From Paraburkholderia sp. IMGN_8 (GTDB taxonomy: Bacteria > Pseudomonadota > Gammaproteobacteria > Burkholderiales > Burkholderiaceae), in NCBI RefSeq assembly GCF_038050405.1, contig NZ_CP150901.1, positions 2,790,001 to 2,854,000 of the forward strand: a stretch of 64,000 bases of DNA, given 5' to 3'. Made by a program: the position numbers and the translations under genes. Positions 42,681 to 50,364 of this stretch are shown here, one piece after another. The notes below the pieces were generated by a model. That model had not been told where the DNA came from. It saw nothing but the letters and a program-made list of their open reading frames with translations, and did no database searches. The first letter of the stretch is position 1, and every line of letters starts with the position of its first letter.

Positions 42681-43027
42681 CCATGGCGTGGGATAGTGCA
42701 TCTTTCGAGTCGATTCTCGCGATGATCGTAGCGGTTCTGTTCGCGGTTGCTGGGGTGGTCAATCTTGCAGGACGCGGCGCGGTGAAGCGCGACTTCGCGC
42801 GCTGGGGTTACCCGGCATGGTTTCATTTGCTCTGTGGCGCTCTTGAGCTGTTGTGTGCGGCACTTCTTTTTGGACAACAAACCAGAGTCTTGGGCCTAAC
42901 GCTGGCCGGTGCGATCCTGGTCGCCGTGCTCTTCACGTTGCTACGAAACCGGGAGCCGTTCGGGCATGTCGCCCCGGCGCTGATCTTCTCGGCTCTCATT
43001 GTGGCTACTGTGGCGCTCCGCGGTTGA
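42677..43027 (+). CDS. DoxX-like small membrane protein
   Basis: A 116-residue four-helix membrane protein of the DoxX-like family (helices about 12-32, 45-65, 70-90 and 96-114; motifs RWGYPAWFHLLCGALEL and REPFGHVAPAL). These proteins often accompany redox-stress operons and SDRs. ATGA overlap with the SDR gene means coupled translation. Confidence 0.85.
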   Translation: MTMAWDSASFESILAMIVAVLFAVAGVVNLAGRGAVKRDFARWGYPAWFHLLCGALELLCAALLFGQQTRVLGLTLAGAILVAVLFTLLRNREPFGHVAPALIFSALIVATVALRG

Positions 43028-43062
43028 GGCTTGCTCGCCACCAGGCGAGTGAGCCCGGGACG

Positions 43063-43437
43063 CTAACAGGCCGCGCGGGCAATCCGTGCTGCAGGTACTT
43101 GAAATGCGCACACGGATAGCGGCATTGAAGCAACTCCAGTTTGATCACGTGCGTCATGCGTCCGTTTTTTGTAGCGATAGCTGGGCGCTCCAGGTCGCCT
43201 GCCGCAGAACACCGCGCCCTCCGAAAGCGGCAACTCCACCTTACTGTAGTTGGGGATGGCGCTTTCGGGCGTATATAAGACGACGGAGATTCCATTCACC
43301 TGAAATCGAAACGAACGCATTGTTCCGTGGGTAACACCATATTGGGTTCCCTCGGTTTTCACCCCTATCTTAGTGCACTCTAACTCGGCTACTCGGCCTT
43401 CCAGCTGGACGATCTGCGCGTGCCGCAACCGATCCAT
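43063..43437 (-). CDS. Hypothetical protein, relatively AT-rich
   Basis: An open frame of about 124 residues from an ATG at 43437 (MDRLRHAQIVQLEGRVAELE); an ATG at 43521 would add 28. A beta-rich middle (VNGISVVLYTPESAI, then VELPLSEGAVFCGRR) looks like a genuine domain. The C-terminal part reads less convincingly and another frame (ERPAIATKNGRMTHVIKLE) could be the original one, so a late frameshift is possible. No Shine-Dalgarno is evident. Base composition is lower in GC than its neighbours. No known family is recognised. Confidence 0.4.
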   Translation of the reverse strand: MDRLRHAQIVQLEGRVAELECTKIGVKTEGTQYGVTHGTMRSFRFQVNGISVVLYTPESAIPNYSKVELPLSEGAVFCGRRPGAPSYRYKKRTHDARDQTGVASMPLSVCAFQVPAARIARAAC

Positions 43438-43764
43438 GACGTCGTCCGAGAGATTCTCCTGGACATCGTTAGGCGTACCGGTTGAGGAAGGGTGATTTCG
43501 TGTTTTGAGTCGGTGCGCCATTCGCTCAGGGAAAAGTACAATTGACGAAGAATGCCACGGCCTAAAGGGCCGACGCAATCACGAACATCGTGATCGGTTT
43601 GGCCCAATGCTAATGACCGACGCCGACCGGTTTATGCTTGTCAAATAGCCTTCGATCGGCCATGAACGGTCCTTCGCGATCGATTCGCGAAGGACCGTTC
43701 ACGAGGGAAGGACAGCCTTTCGACGGTCGGCTGTAACCGACAACTCTTCCGCCTAAATCACTTA
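43438..43764. other. Intergenic region with long hairpin
   Basis: Apart from a possible N-terminal extension of the hypothetical gene, this gap holds only the 17-bp-stem palindrome at 43663-43701. No promoter was recognised. Confidence 0.4.
43663..43701. repeat. Perfect 17-bp inverted repeat
   Basis: TGAACGGTCCTTCGCGA and its exact complement are separated by TCGAT. No T-tract follows, so it is not a classical intrinsic terminator; it may be a dispersed palindromic element or a strong mRNA end-protecting structure. Confidence 0.8.
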
Positions 43765-44067
43765 CTACGAGGATACGGCCGCAACCCCTTCGAGCGCGAT
43801 AATCCTTGTCGTCGCACATTTTTCACGGATCGCCTTGAGGCGGGCGTACTCTGGCGAGTCATACCAAGCCATTAAGGAGTCCATATCCGGGAACTCAACG
43901 ATGACGAGACGATGCGGCTGCCAATCGCCTTCAAGAACTTTGGTTAGACCACCACGGCCCAAATATTTTCCGCCGTAGCGCGCCTCGGTAGCAGGTACTT
44001 CTCGTTTGTACTCTTCAAAAAGGACGGAGTCTTTTACATCGACATCGGCAATCAGGTATGCAGTCAT
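43765..44067 (-). CDS. DUF1330 family protein
   Basis: A 100-residue dimeric ferredoxin-like-fold protein of the DUF1330 family: [55 protein letters not shown] are the recognisable segments. Function unknown; the fold is shared with small heme/quinone mono-oxygenase-like proteins. Monocistronic. Confidence 0.92.
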   Translation of the reverse strand: MTAYLIADVDVKDSVLFEEYKREVPATEARYGGKYLGRGGLTKVLEGDWQPHRLVIVEFPDMDSLMAWYDSPEYARLKAIREKCATTRIIALEGVAAVSS

Positions 44068-44519
44068 GGCGCTATCCTATTCGCGGTAGTCCCCACCGCC
44101 CGCTGTCACTGCTTAATTGTAGTCAGCAAAGGTGTCAATGTGGTACAGAACCGCGATTTCTGAAAAGACTGCTTGCCAGCCTGCATGGTCGAACAACCGC
44201 AAAGGCGGAACGGTCGCCGATCGCGGCGCGAGTATGGCCGCTCTACCTGGAATAGCTGCCGTTCGCGCGTGAGGCCCTCTACGGCTGAGAAGCGTCGACA
44301 TGAGGCGGTCGCGTCAGCAGTCGGCCGGGTTTGGTGGAGGTGAAGCTCTCGGCCGTCGGCTCTCGTGCACTGGCCGGCTACCTCTAGCTGCCCTACATTT
44401 TGTTGCAGATGGCTCGACGAGATATCGAGTGGTGGAAACGCGGTGCTGTTTCGCCGGTGATGGCAAGTGCAGTGAGCATCTGACAAAATCTCTAGAAGAA
44501 TTCTAAGAACGGAGGCAGC
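44068..44519. other. Intergenic region, no gene recognised
   Basis: About 450 bases. Open frames on both strands are short and arginine-rich, with no ribosome-binding site or domain. No palindrome or terminator stood out. Confidence 0.4.
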
Positions 44520-45008
44520 TTGCGGACGGTCGAATACCGGTTTTCCACCATTTGGCGCATCGATGCGCCAGTGCAGGAAGTTTGGGCGGCAATCCAGGAT
44601 TCGGCGCGCTGGCCCGAGTGGTGGAATAACGTCGAGCGCGTGGATCAGCTGGAGGCGGGTTCCGATCAGGGCGTGGGCGTCGTACAACGCTATACGTGGA
44701 AAGGCTGGTTGCCCTATCGCCTCGTGTTCGATATGCGGGTGACGCGCGTCGACCCGTTGGTCGCGCTGGAGGGGGAAGCCAGTGGCGACGTCGAGGGCGC
44801 CGGCCGGTGGAGCTTTTCGACCGACCGACACAACCTTACCGTGGTCCGCTATGACTGGTGCGTGCATACGAACCGCGCATGGATGAATGCATTGGCGCCG
44901 TTGTTGCGACCGGTTTTCCAATGGAACCACGATGCAGTGATGCGCGAAGGCGGCGCGGCGCTAGCGCGGCGGCTGGACGCGCGGCTGCTTGGCATCGAGC
45001 ATGGATGA
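44520..45008 (+). CDS. SRPBCC-family (polyketide cyclase/START-like) protein
   Basis: A 162-residue helix-grip protein beginning with TTG at 44520, with GGAGG a few bases upstream. IWRIDAPVQEVWAAIQDSARWPEWW is the classic SRPBCC entry motif, and WMNALAPLLRPVFQWNHDAVMREGG forms the C-terminal long helix. A hydrophobic ligand cavity is expected; ligand and role unknown. Stands alone. Confidence 0.88.
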   Translation: MRTVEYRFSTIWRIDAPVQEVWAAIQDSARWPEWWNNVERVDQLEAGSDQGVGVVQRYTWKGWLPYRLVFDMRVTRVDPLVALEGEASGDVEGAGRWSFSTDRHNLTVVRYDWCVHTNRAWMNALAPLLRPVFQWNHDAVMREGGAALARRLDARLLGIEHG

Positions 45009-45224
45009 AGCCAGCGCGGCAATGGATTGAACGCTCTGCAACGTTCCCCCTTTACCTCGAGGTATCTCCTGGCATCGAGGCAGATGATGCGCTTGAGATG
45101 GTGGAGCAGACTGAAGTTTGAACCCAGGCGCCGCCGGATGGCGATCGACCATTGGTCGCTGTCCGGCCACGAGCGGTCCTTCGAACCGCTAAGTCACGCG
45201 AGTGGCCATATGGGAAAACGCGCG

Positions 45225-45899
45225 CTATGGTTTCACCGCGTAACGCACCAGTTCGGTTGCGGTCGTCGCGGGTACGCCCTTTCCGGCCAGGCGGCCTTGA
45301 AACTCCTCCCGGACAACGCGCTTGACGGCAGGGGCATACCACAGTGTCTCCTCCATCGGTCCACCTCCAGCGCCAGATTGCGGCGACCAGACTCCCCTCA
45401 TCCTGATCCTGATCGCGGAGAATGAGCCTGCCCCTGTCTTGATCGCCTCCACACCTTCCACTTCGCACTGGGCTCGCCGCAGCACAGTCGTGCCCGCTTC
45501 GCCGGCGGCCTGGCAGTCCGCCTCATAGCGCGTTCCGGCTCGCAGCGGAAAATGAAGCGCGATACTGCAGGCGTGCTGGGCGGCCTCGTTGGGAATCACG
45601 TTTGCTTCAGAGGTCAGTTCTACACGCCCGCCTCCGGGTCCTAACAGAAGAGATGCACTCCCATCGGCATGGACGGAGGTCACGGTTTGCGTGATGGTTT
45701 TACTCTTTCCGGACAGCAGGTCGGACCACAGATAGGTCCAGTTGTCTCCTGTCCTGTAGTGCGGCGCATCCTGAGGCAGAAGGATGGACTCTGCACCGGC
45801 CGCGGAACTGGTTGAAGCGGCAAACCCCGCCGCCAGCAGGCACACGGCCGCCCGCGAGCCGATATGCATGGACGAATACACGCTTTCGATTGCTTTCAT
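45225..45899 (-). CDS. Secreted protein of unknown function
   Basis: A 224-residue exported protein: signal peptide to about residue 35 (SRAAVCLLAAGFAASTSSAAGA), then a beta-rich domain (YRTGDNWTYLWSDLLSG, EGVEAIKTGAGSFSAIRI, ETLWYAPAVKRVVREEF). That last stretch resembles the DUF3108/TapB-like pattern of 'measured tag then processed enzyme' domains, but the match is weak. ATG 45869 (MHIGSRAAV) is an alternative start. Divergent to the quorum-sensing kinase across about 420 bases; any functional link is speculative. Confidence 0.65.
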   Translation of the reverse strand: MKAIESVYSSMHIGSRAAVCLLAAGFAASTSSAAGAESILLPQDAPHYRTGDNWTYLWSDLLSGKSKTITQTVTSVHADGSASLLLGPGGGRVELTSEANVIPNEAAQHACSIALHFPLRAGTRYEADCQAAGEAGTTVLRRAQCEVEGVEAIKTGAGSFSAIRIRMRGVWSPQSGAGGGPMEETLWYAPAVKRVVREEFQGRLAGKGVPATTATELVRYAVKP

Positions 45900-46317
45900 G
45901 TCTACCCCTCTTGTTCACGGCTTCGGGTTGAACAGGCGCGAATCGAATTCGACCATTTGCAAAATCGACCGTTCCGAGGTGAATGAACCGCCTCACATAT
46001 CGCTGCAAATATCGGGTGGTTCCCGCCTCAATTACGAACCGCCATTTGATTCAATACGCATACGTACCAGCTCATTCTTCCCCTGGTTACAAGACCATGT
46101 ACGCGGATAACAGTTGGCAAAGCGGTTGAAGGCAATGATTTGCCGTGACATCGGCGTCACCTTAGGTCAAGATTTGTGCCGGGGCCGTGGCAAATAACTT
46201 CGACAGGTTGGTAAATTGGGGCGCACAAATGCGCGCGCCATATAATCCAGATGGTGCCGCGTGAAGCATCCGCCGGAACCTTGCCTGAGAAACCGGGTAA
46301 ATCCTTTTCTGGAAGTA
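45900..46317. other. Divergent intergenic region upstream of the AHK sensor kinase
   Basis: No gene seen. Contains a small dyad GTGAC-N6-GTCAC (46145-46160) and a consensus TATAAT (46241-46246) pointing toward the kinase gene; the -35 is poor (TTGGGG, 19 bases upstream), suggesting activator-dependent transcription. Confidence 0.5.
46241..46246 (+). promoter_or_regulatory. -10 element TATAAT of the AHK sensor operon
   Basis: Perfect TATAAT; predicted transcription start near 46253, giving a leader of about 65 nt to the ATG at 46318. The GTG at 46261 would leave only 8 nt. Confidence 0.5.
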
Positions 46318-47661
46318 ATGGACACAACGAGAATACCAACGCAGGGCGCCCGCACGTTGATGCCGATCCGCCTACTCCTTGCCCAGGTGTTCGCTCCTGC
46401 CTTGCGAAACCTGCAATACGTGAGCCGCCGGATGCGCCCCTTCTCGATCATTGCGATCGTCGGCTTCCCGCTCTATTACTATATCTGGAACGATCTCTTT
46501 CCCCAGCCTTACGAAAATCTGCCGCTGCGGCTGGTCGGCTCCGCGCTGTTTATTCCCATTCTATTTTCCGACCGCTGGCCGTCGTGGGCGAAAAAGCTCA
46601 TGCCGTACTACTGGTACGCGACAATCTTTTACTCACTGCCGTTCTTTTTCACGTTCATGCTGTTGAAAAACAATGGCTCGAACGTCTGGGTCGAAAGCGC
46701 GCTGATTGCTGCTTTCGTCATGGTGTTGCTGCTCGACTGGCTCATGCTGCTGCTCAATTTCCTGATCGGCATTGCTCTGGCGTACCTCGCCTATTGGGCA
46801 ACAACCGACGCTGTCAGCGTGAACACGTCGTATCTGATCCATCTGGCGATTTTTTCGTTTGCGATAGCGATCGGCGTCATCGCCAACTATGACACGGAGC
46901 GTATCCGGGTCGAGCAGGAACGGGCAATGCTGGCAACCGCCGGTAGTATTGCCCACGAACTGCGTACCCCGCTACTCGCAATCCGTGCCGGCGCCGCGGG
47001 CCTCGGAAGCTACCTGCCTTTACTACTCGAAACGTACGGCATCGCTCAAGACAGCGGGCTACGTGTTCCCAAGATCCGCGCCGCTCACCTTCGTTCCATG
47101 GACGGAGTACTCTCCCGCATTGAGCAGGAGGCTGTTCATTCCAATACCATTATCGACATGCTGCTCGCGAACGCACGGTTCACCGACGGGCATTCCCAAC
47201 AGGTCACACATTGCTCGATCAGGCAATGTGTGGAGACCGCGCTCAACCGCTATCCATTTCGCGCAGGAGAGCAGCAACGGGTGCTCACGGATCTCATCAA
47301 TGACTTCACGTTCGAAGGCTCGAGCATGCTGGTGGTCCATGTGCTCTTCAATCTGCTAAAAAATGCGTTCCGCGGAATGGCAGATGTCGACAGCGCCCTG
47401 ATCTCGATCCGGCTTGCGCCTGGACCACGCGCGAACCAACTCCTCTTTCGCGATACCGGCGTCGGCATCGCGCCCCATGTACTTCCCCACATCTTCACGC
47501 GCTTCTATACGTCATCGGCTGAAGCAGATGACGCCTCCGTCGGCACCGGCATCGGCCTCGCATTCTGTCGTGACGTCATGCGCGTGATGGGCGGCTCCAT
47601 CGACTGTACGTCTATCGAGTCCATGTATACCGAGTTTGTGTTGACCTTTCCCAGGCCATGA
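46318..47661 (+). CDS. Alpha-hydroxyketone quorum-sensing sensor histidine kinase (LqsS/JqsS/CqsS type)
   Basis: A 447-residue membrane kinase. Six hydrophobic helices (about 42-57, 70-85, 96-117, 123-143, 145-161 and 172-190) form the sensor, characteristic of CqsS-type receptors. The transmitter has H-box IAHELRTPLL with His213, N-box LFNLLKNAFRGM, G1 DTGVGIAP and G2 GTGIGLAFC. No receiver domain is fused, unlike Vibrio CqsS, so it resembles Legionella LqsS and Janthinobacterium JqsS. It should sense an alpha-hydroxyketone made by the convergent CqsA-type synthase and signal to the response regulator, whose gene overlaps its stop codon. ATG at 46318 is chosen; GTG at 46261 is possible. Confidence 0.9.
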   Translation: MDTTRIPTQGARTLMPIRLLLAQVFAPALRNLQYVSRRMRPFSIIAIVGFPLYYYIWNDLFPQPYENLPLRLVGSALFIPILFSDRWPSWAKKLMPYYWYATIFYSLPFFFTFMLLKNNGSNVWVESALIAAFVMVLLLDWLMLLLNFLIGIALAYLAYWATTDAVSVNTSYLIHLAIFSFAIAIGVIANYDTERIRVEQERAMLATAGSIAHELRTPLLAIRAGAAGLGSYLPLLLETYGIAQDSGLRVPKIRAAHLRSMDGVLSRIEQEAVHSNTIIDMLLANARFTDGHSQQVTHCSIRQCVETALNRYPFRAGEQQRVLTDLINDFTFEGSSMLVVHVLFNLLKNAFRGMADVDSALISIRLAPGPRANQLLFRDTGVGIAPHVLPHIFTRFYTSSAEADDASVGTGIGLAFCRDVMRVMGGSIDCTSIESMYTEFVLTFPRP

Positions 47662-48689
47662 TGATGGATACGATCAAACCATTCTATTTTCCGACAACGG
47701 TCACGTTCGTCGACGACAACCCCGCATTCCTGTCGAATCTGTGCCTGCAACTCGAACCGAGCCTTGCCTTCCGGCTCTTCAGCTCGTCAAGGGAAGCCCT
47801 GCGGTTCGTGAATGAACGCCCTCGTCCCGGTGCACCTGAGGAACAAATCTTCGCTCCGTACCGGGACCGAACCGATGAGGACGAGGCTCAGCACGTCATC
47901 GCGATGAGCGTCGACACCGTCCGCAATCAGGTGTTCGACAACGACCGGTTTCAGGCAGCATCGGTTGTCGTCGTGGATTACGACATGCCAGGGCTGAATG
48001 GTCTTGAATTCTGCCGCCACATTACTGACCCTGCTGTACGCAAGATTATGCTGACCGGAAAGGCGAACGAGCACATCGCGGTGGAGAGCTTCAACGAAGG
48101 CATCATTCATCGCTTCATTCGCAAGCAGGACACATCGGCCATTAGTGCTTTAAATCGCGCGGTGCGCGATATGCAGCATGCATACTTCGATAACAGGTGT
48201 CAGTCCATCCTCGACACGCTGGTGACATCGGAATATACGTTTTTGCGTGACGAAGCGCTGGTCGCGCGGGTAAGAGAACTCTTTGATTCGCTCGGTATTG
48301 TTGAACATTACCTTTCATACTCGCCAAACGGGCTACTCATGCTCGACAGTACCGGCAAGTCCTATCTGCTGATTGTCCACACGAACGAAACGCTGCGGGG
48401 TCTGCGTGAGATAGCCAGCGTACAAGGCGCACCAGTGGGCTTTTTCGACGCCCTGGACAGCGGCGGGAGTTTGCCGTACTTCTGGCAAACCAGCGGGTAT
48501 TTCCCAGCGGACGGCATCGCGTGGGAGAGCCATATGCACCCGGCAACACAGTTTACAGGGCAACAGACTTACGTTTATGCCGTGATTCCCAACCCGCCCG
48601 GGCTTGATCTGAGCCACGTGCTGAGTTACGACCGCTACCTTGAGTGGCTGGACCGCGACATACAGAAGACATGGAGTTCACTCATGTGA
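47658..48689 (+). CDS. LqsR/JqsR-type response regulator of the AHK system
   Basis: A 343-residue response regulator with a receiver domain whose acidic pair is D19-D20 (FVDDNPAF) and phospho-acceptor D107 (VVVVDYDMPGLNG), with conserved Thr/Lys in LTGKAN and RKQDTSA. About 40 extra residues (51-95) separate the acidic pair from the acceptor, longer than in ordinary receivers. The C-terminal two thirds contain no recognised DNA-binding domain, like LqsR, so the output may be protein-protein or RNA-level. Overlaps the kinase gene by 4 bases. Its stop codon is in the loop of a bidirectional terminator shared with the synthase gene. Confidence 0.88.
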   Translation: MMMDTIKPFYFPTTVTFVDDNPAFLSNLCLQLEPSLAFRLFSSSREALRFVNERPRPGAPEEQIFAPYRDRTDEDEAQHVIAMSVDTVRNQVFDNDRFQAASVVVVDYDMPGLNGLEFCRHITDPAVRKIMLTGKANEHIAVESFNEGIIHRFIRKQDTSAISALNRAVRDMQHAYFDNRCQSILDTLVTSEYTFLRDEALVARVRELFDSLGIVEHYLSYSPNGLLMLDSTGKSYLLIVHTNETLRGLREIASVQGAPVGFFDALDSGGSLPYFWQTSGYFPADGIAWESHMHPATQFTGQQTYVYAVIPNPPGLDLSHVLSYDRYLEWLDRDIQKTWSSLM

Positions 48690-48698
48690 ACTCCATGT
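48669..48698. terminator. Bidirectional hairpin between response-regulator and synthase genes
   Basis: A perfect 13-bp stem (ACATGGAGTTCAC/GTGAACTCCATGT) with loop TCAT. The last codons and TGA of the response-regulator gene are inside it, and the synthase gene ends 11 bases beyond. There is no T-tract, so it may work by convergent termination or mRNA-end stabilisation. Confidence 0.6.
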
Positions 48699-48708
48699 CA
48701 TGCCGCTA

Positions 48709-49998
48709 TCAGACCGCTAACGCACTGTCAGCCGTACTTTGCTCATGGCTGTGTCCGCGGGACGACAGCCGGGCCCCGAGGCGCCGGGTGGAGGGCCATC
48801 TGTCAAGCTCAGCCTCGCCGCGAATGTCACGACAGACGCTCACAATCCTTTCGATCTGGGCGTCGGTCAACGCAGCGTGGATCGACAACCGGATCAGCGC
48901 ACGATTGCGCGCCGTCGCCGGTGCACAAAACACGGAACCGAAAATGCCCCGTGACTCCAATGCATCGCGTAACACGATCGTGCGCTGTTCCGTACCCGCT
49001 TCGAGCGCGATGATCTGGCTCTCACCGTCATTCAGGTTATACCCAAGCTCCCTCAACCGCTCCCGCAGCCAGGCGGCATTCGACGCAAGTCTCGTGCGCC
49101 GTCGGTCGGCACATTCGATCACCGACAGCGTCGCGTCCAGCCCACTAATCTCATGAGGCAACAGCGTGGAACTGAAGATCGCAGGATTCGACTCGAACTT
49201 GAAGTACTCCTGGAAACTGGCTGGACAGGTGATGAAGCCAGCCCGGCCGACAAAAGCCTTCGCAAGACTTGCTGTGCGGAACGCGACACGAGACTCAAGT
49301 CCAAGTTCGACAACAAGTCCCGCTCCACGCGGACCATGCGTGCCGAGCGAATGCGACTCGTCGACCACGAACACGCACTTATGCCTTTCGCATACATCGG
49401 CGAACGTGACAAGCGGGCATACGCTACCGTTCGTGCTGTAAACCGAGTCGGCCAGCACGACCCCTTGCCCATGCCGCGCGATCTGATGCTCGAGATGCGC
49501 CGTGTCGTTGTGCCTGAACGGTATCGGGATCGCGCCCGCACTGCGGATACCCTCCCACAACGACATGTGCGCCATCATGTCCACGTAGACAGGCGTTCGT
49601 GCCGAAGCGATCGACTGGATCAGTCCGATATTCGCCGTATAGCCGGACTGACATAGCACCCCTGCCTCTGCGCCCATGAACGTCGACAGCCGGTTTTCGA
49701 ACTTCAACTGCGGGCAATCACCGTGCAGGAAGATGCCCGACATCAGCAGTCCGTTGCCGTCCGACCGCAATGTTCGGCCCATACTGCGAATGATGTCGGG
49801 GTGGCGCGCGATCGCGAGATAGTCGTTGCTCGACAGATGCAGCGCATCCGGTCCCGGGATGCGACCGCGCATGATGTGCCCGCCTCCCCACGTTTCCGTT
49901 ACCCGCTCCCGGTAATATTGCTCGATGCGCGAGGCCACAAATGCAGGAAGCGATGGGGAGGTATGGTTTTTTTTCAAGCTGTCAAAAACGGCTTTCAT
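48709..49998 (-). CDS. cqsA: Alpha-hydroxyketone autoinducer synthase (CqsA/LqsA/JqsA family)
   Basis: A 429-residue fold-type I PLP enzyme of the alpha-oxoamine synthase group. It condenses an acyl-CoA with an amino acid or SAM-derived donor to make the precursor of an alpha-hydroxyketone signal. Visible: YLAIARHPDI, GVLCQSGYTANIG, VDESHSLGTHG (PLP Asp213 and His216), RTASLAKAFVGRAGF with Schiff-base Lys247, and a typical FCAPATARNRALIRLS C terminus. This wording follows CqsA more than KBL or 8-amino-7-oxononanoate synthase, and the kinase/regulator neighbours settle it. AGGAG lies 6 bases before the ATG, preceded by a strong 5'-UTR hairpin. About 40 C-terminal residues beyond the fold are unusual. 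Confidence 0.93.
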   Translation of the reverse strand: MKAVFDSLKKNHTSPSLPAFVASRIEQYYRERVTETWGGGHIMRGRIPGPDALHLSSNDYLAIARHPDIIRSMGRTLRSDGNGLLMSGIFLHGDCPQLKFENRLSTFMGAEAGVLCQSGYTANIGLIQSIASARTPVYVDMMAHMSLWEGIRSAGAIPIPFRHNDTAHLEHQIARHGQGVVLADSVYSTNGSVCPLVTFADVCERHKCVFVVDESHSLGTHGPRGAGLVVELGLESRVAFRTASLAKAFVGRAGFITCPASFQEYFKFESNPAIFSSTLLPHEISGLDATLSVIECADRRRTRLASNAAWLRERLRELGYNLNDGESQIIALEAGTEQRTIVLRDALESRGIFGSVFCAPATARNRALIRLSIHAALTDAQIERIVSVCRDIRGEAELDRWPSTRRLGARLSSRGHSHEQSTADSALAV

Positions 49999-50364
49999 TT
50001 TGGCTCCTTAAGGTTAGCTGCTGCCCGTAGCGGACAGCAGCCCCATAGTGAGCCAGTCGTTTTTTCCCCGTGTGATCTGTCACCGGCGCATCTGCCTTTA
50101 GTTCAACCGCTGCCCCCGTGGATCGACGAAACTGTGCTGCGAAGGCAATCCTCGCGCGTGCAGGCAACGGCGCCTATGAGCGTCTCTGAAATTTGAACCA
50201 TTGACCTGATGGCGGAAGCTTGACATCTGGAGTCACCGACCTTTCCGGACGTGGTCAATGGCGTCGCCGTGTTCAGGCAGCGGACACGAACGGCCGCTTC
50301 GGAGATGTTCCGATATCCGATGAGGGTCGACTGCGGTGGTCGCGGCGCGACGCGTTGAAGCCGT
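49999..50364. other. Promoter region of the AHK synthase gene
   Basis: About 365 bases between the synthase start and the end of the GlxA-type regulator. It holds a hairpin in the presumed synthase leader (50017-50041) and no gene. A clear -35/-10 pair was not found. Confidence 0.45.
50017..50041 (-). promoter_or_regulatory. 5'-UTR hairpin before the AHK synthase gene
   Basis: GCTGCTG-x-CCG pairs with CGG-x-CAGCAGC around a 3-base loop (10 pairs, one mismatch). It lies 19 bases from the start codon, just upstream of the Shine-Dalgarno AGGAG, so it could affect mRNA stability or translation. Confidence 0.5.

Noticed and set aside
43005..43295. Alternative frame as a frameshifted C terminus of the hypothetical at 43063
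   Set aside because: Reads plausibly but there is no homologue to fix the correct frame; recorded only as a possibility in the gene entry.
44106..44930. 274-codon minus-strand frame across the SRPBCC gene
   Set aside because: Overlaps a clear SRPBCC gene on the other strand; composition is Arg/His-rich without motifs.
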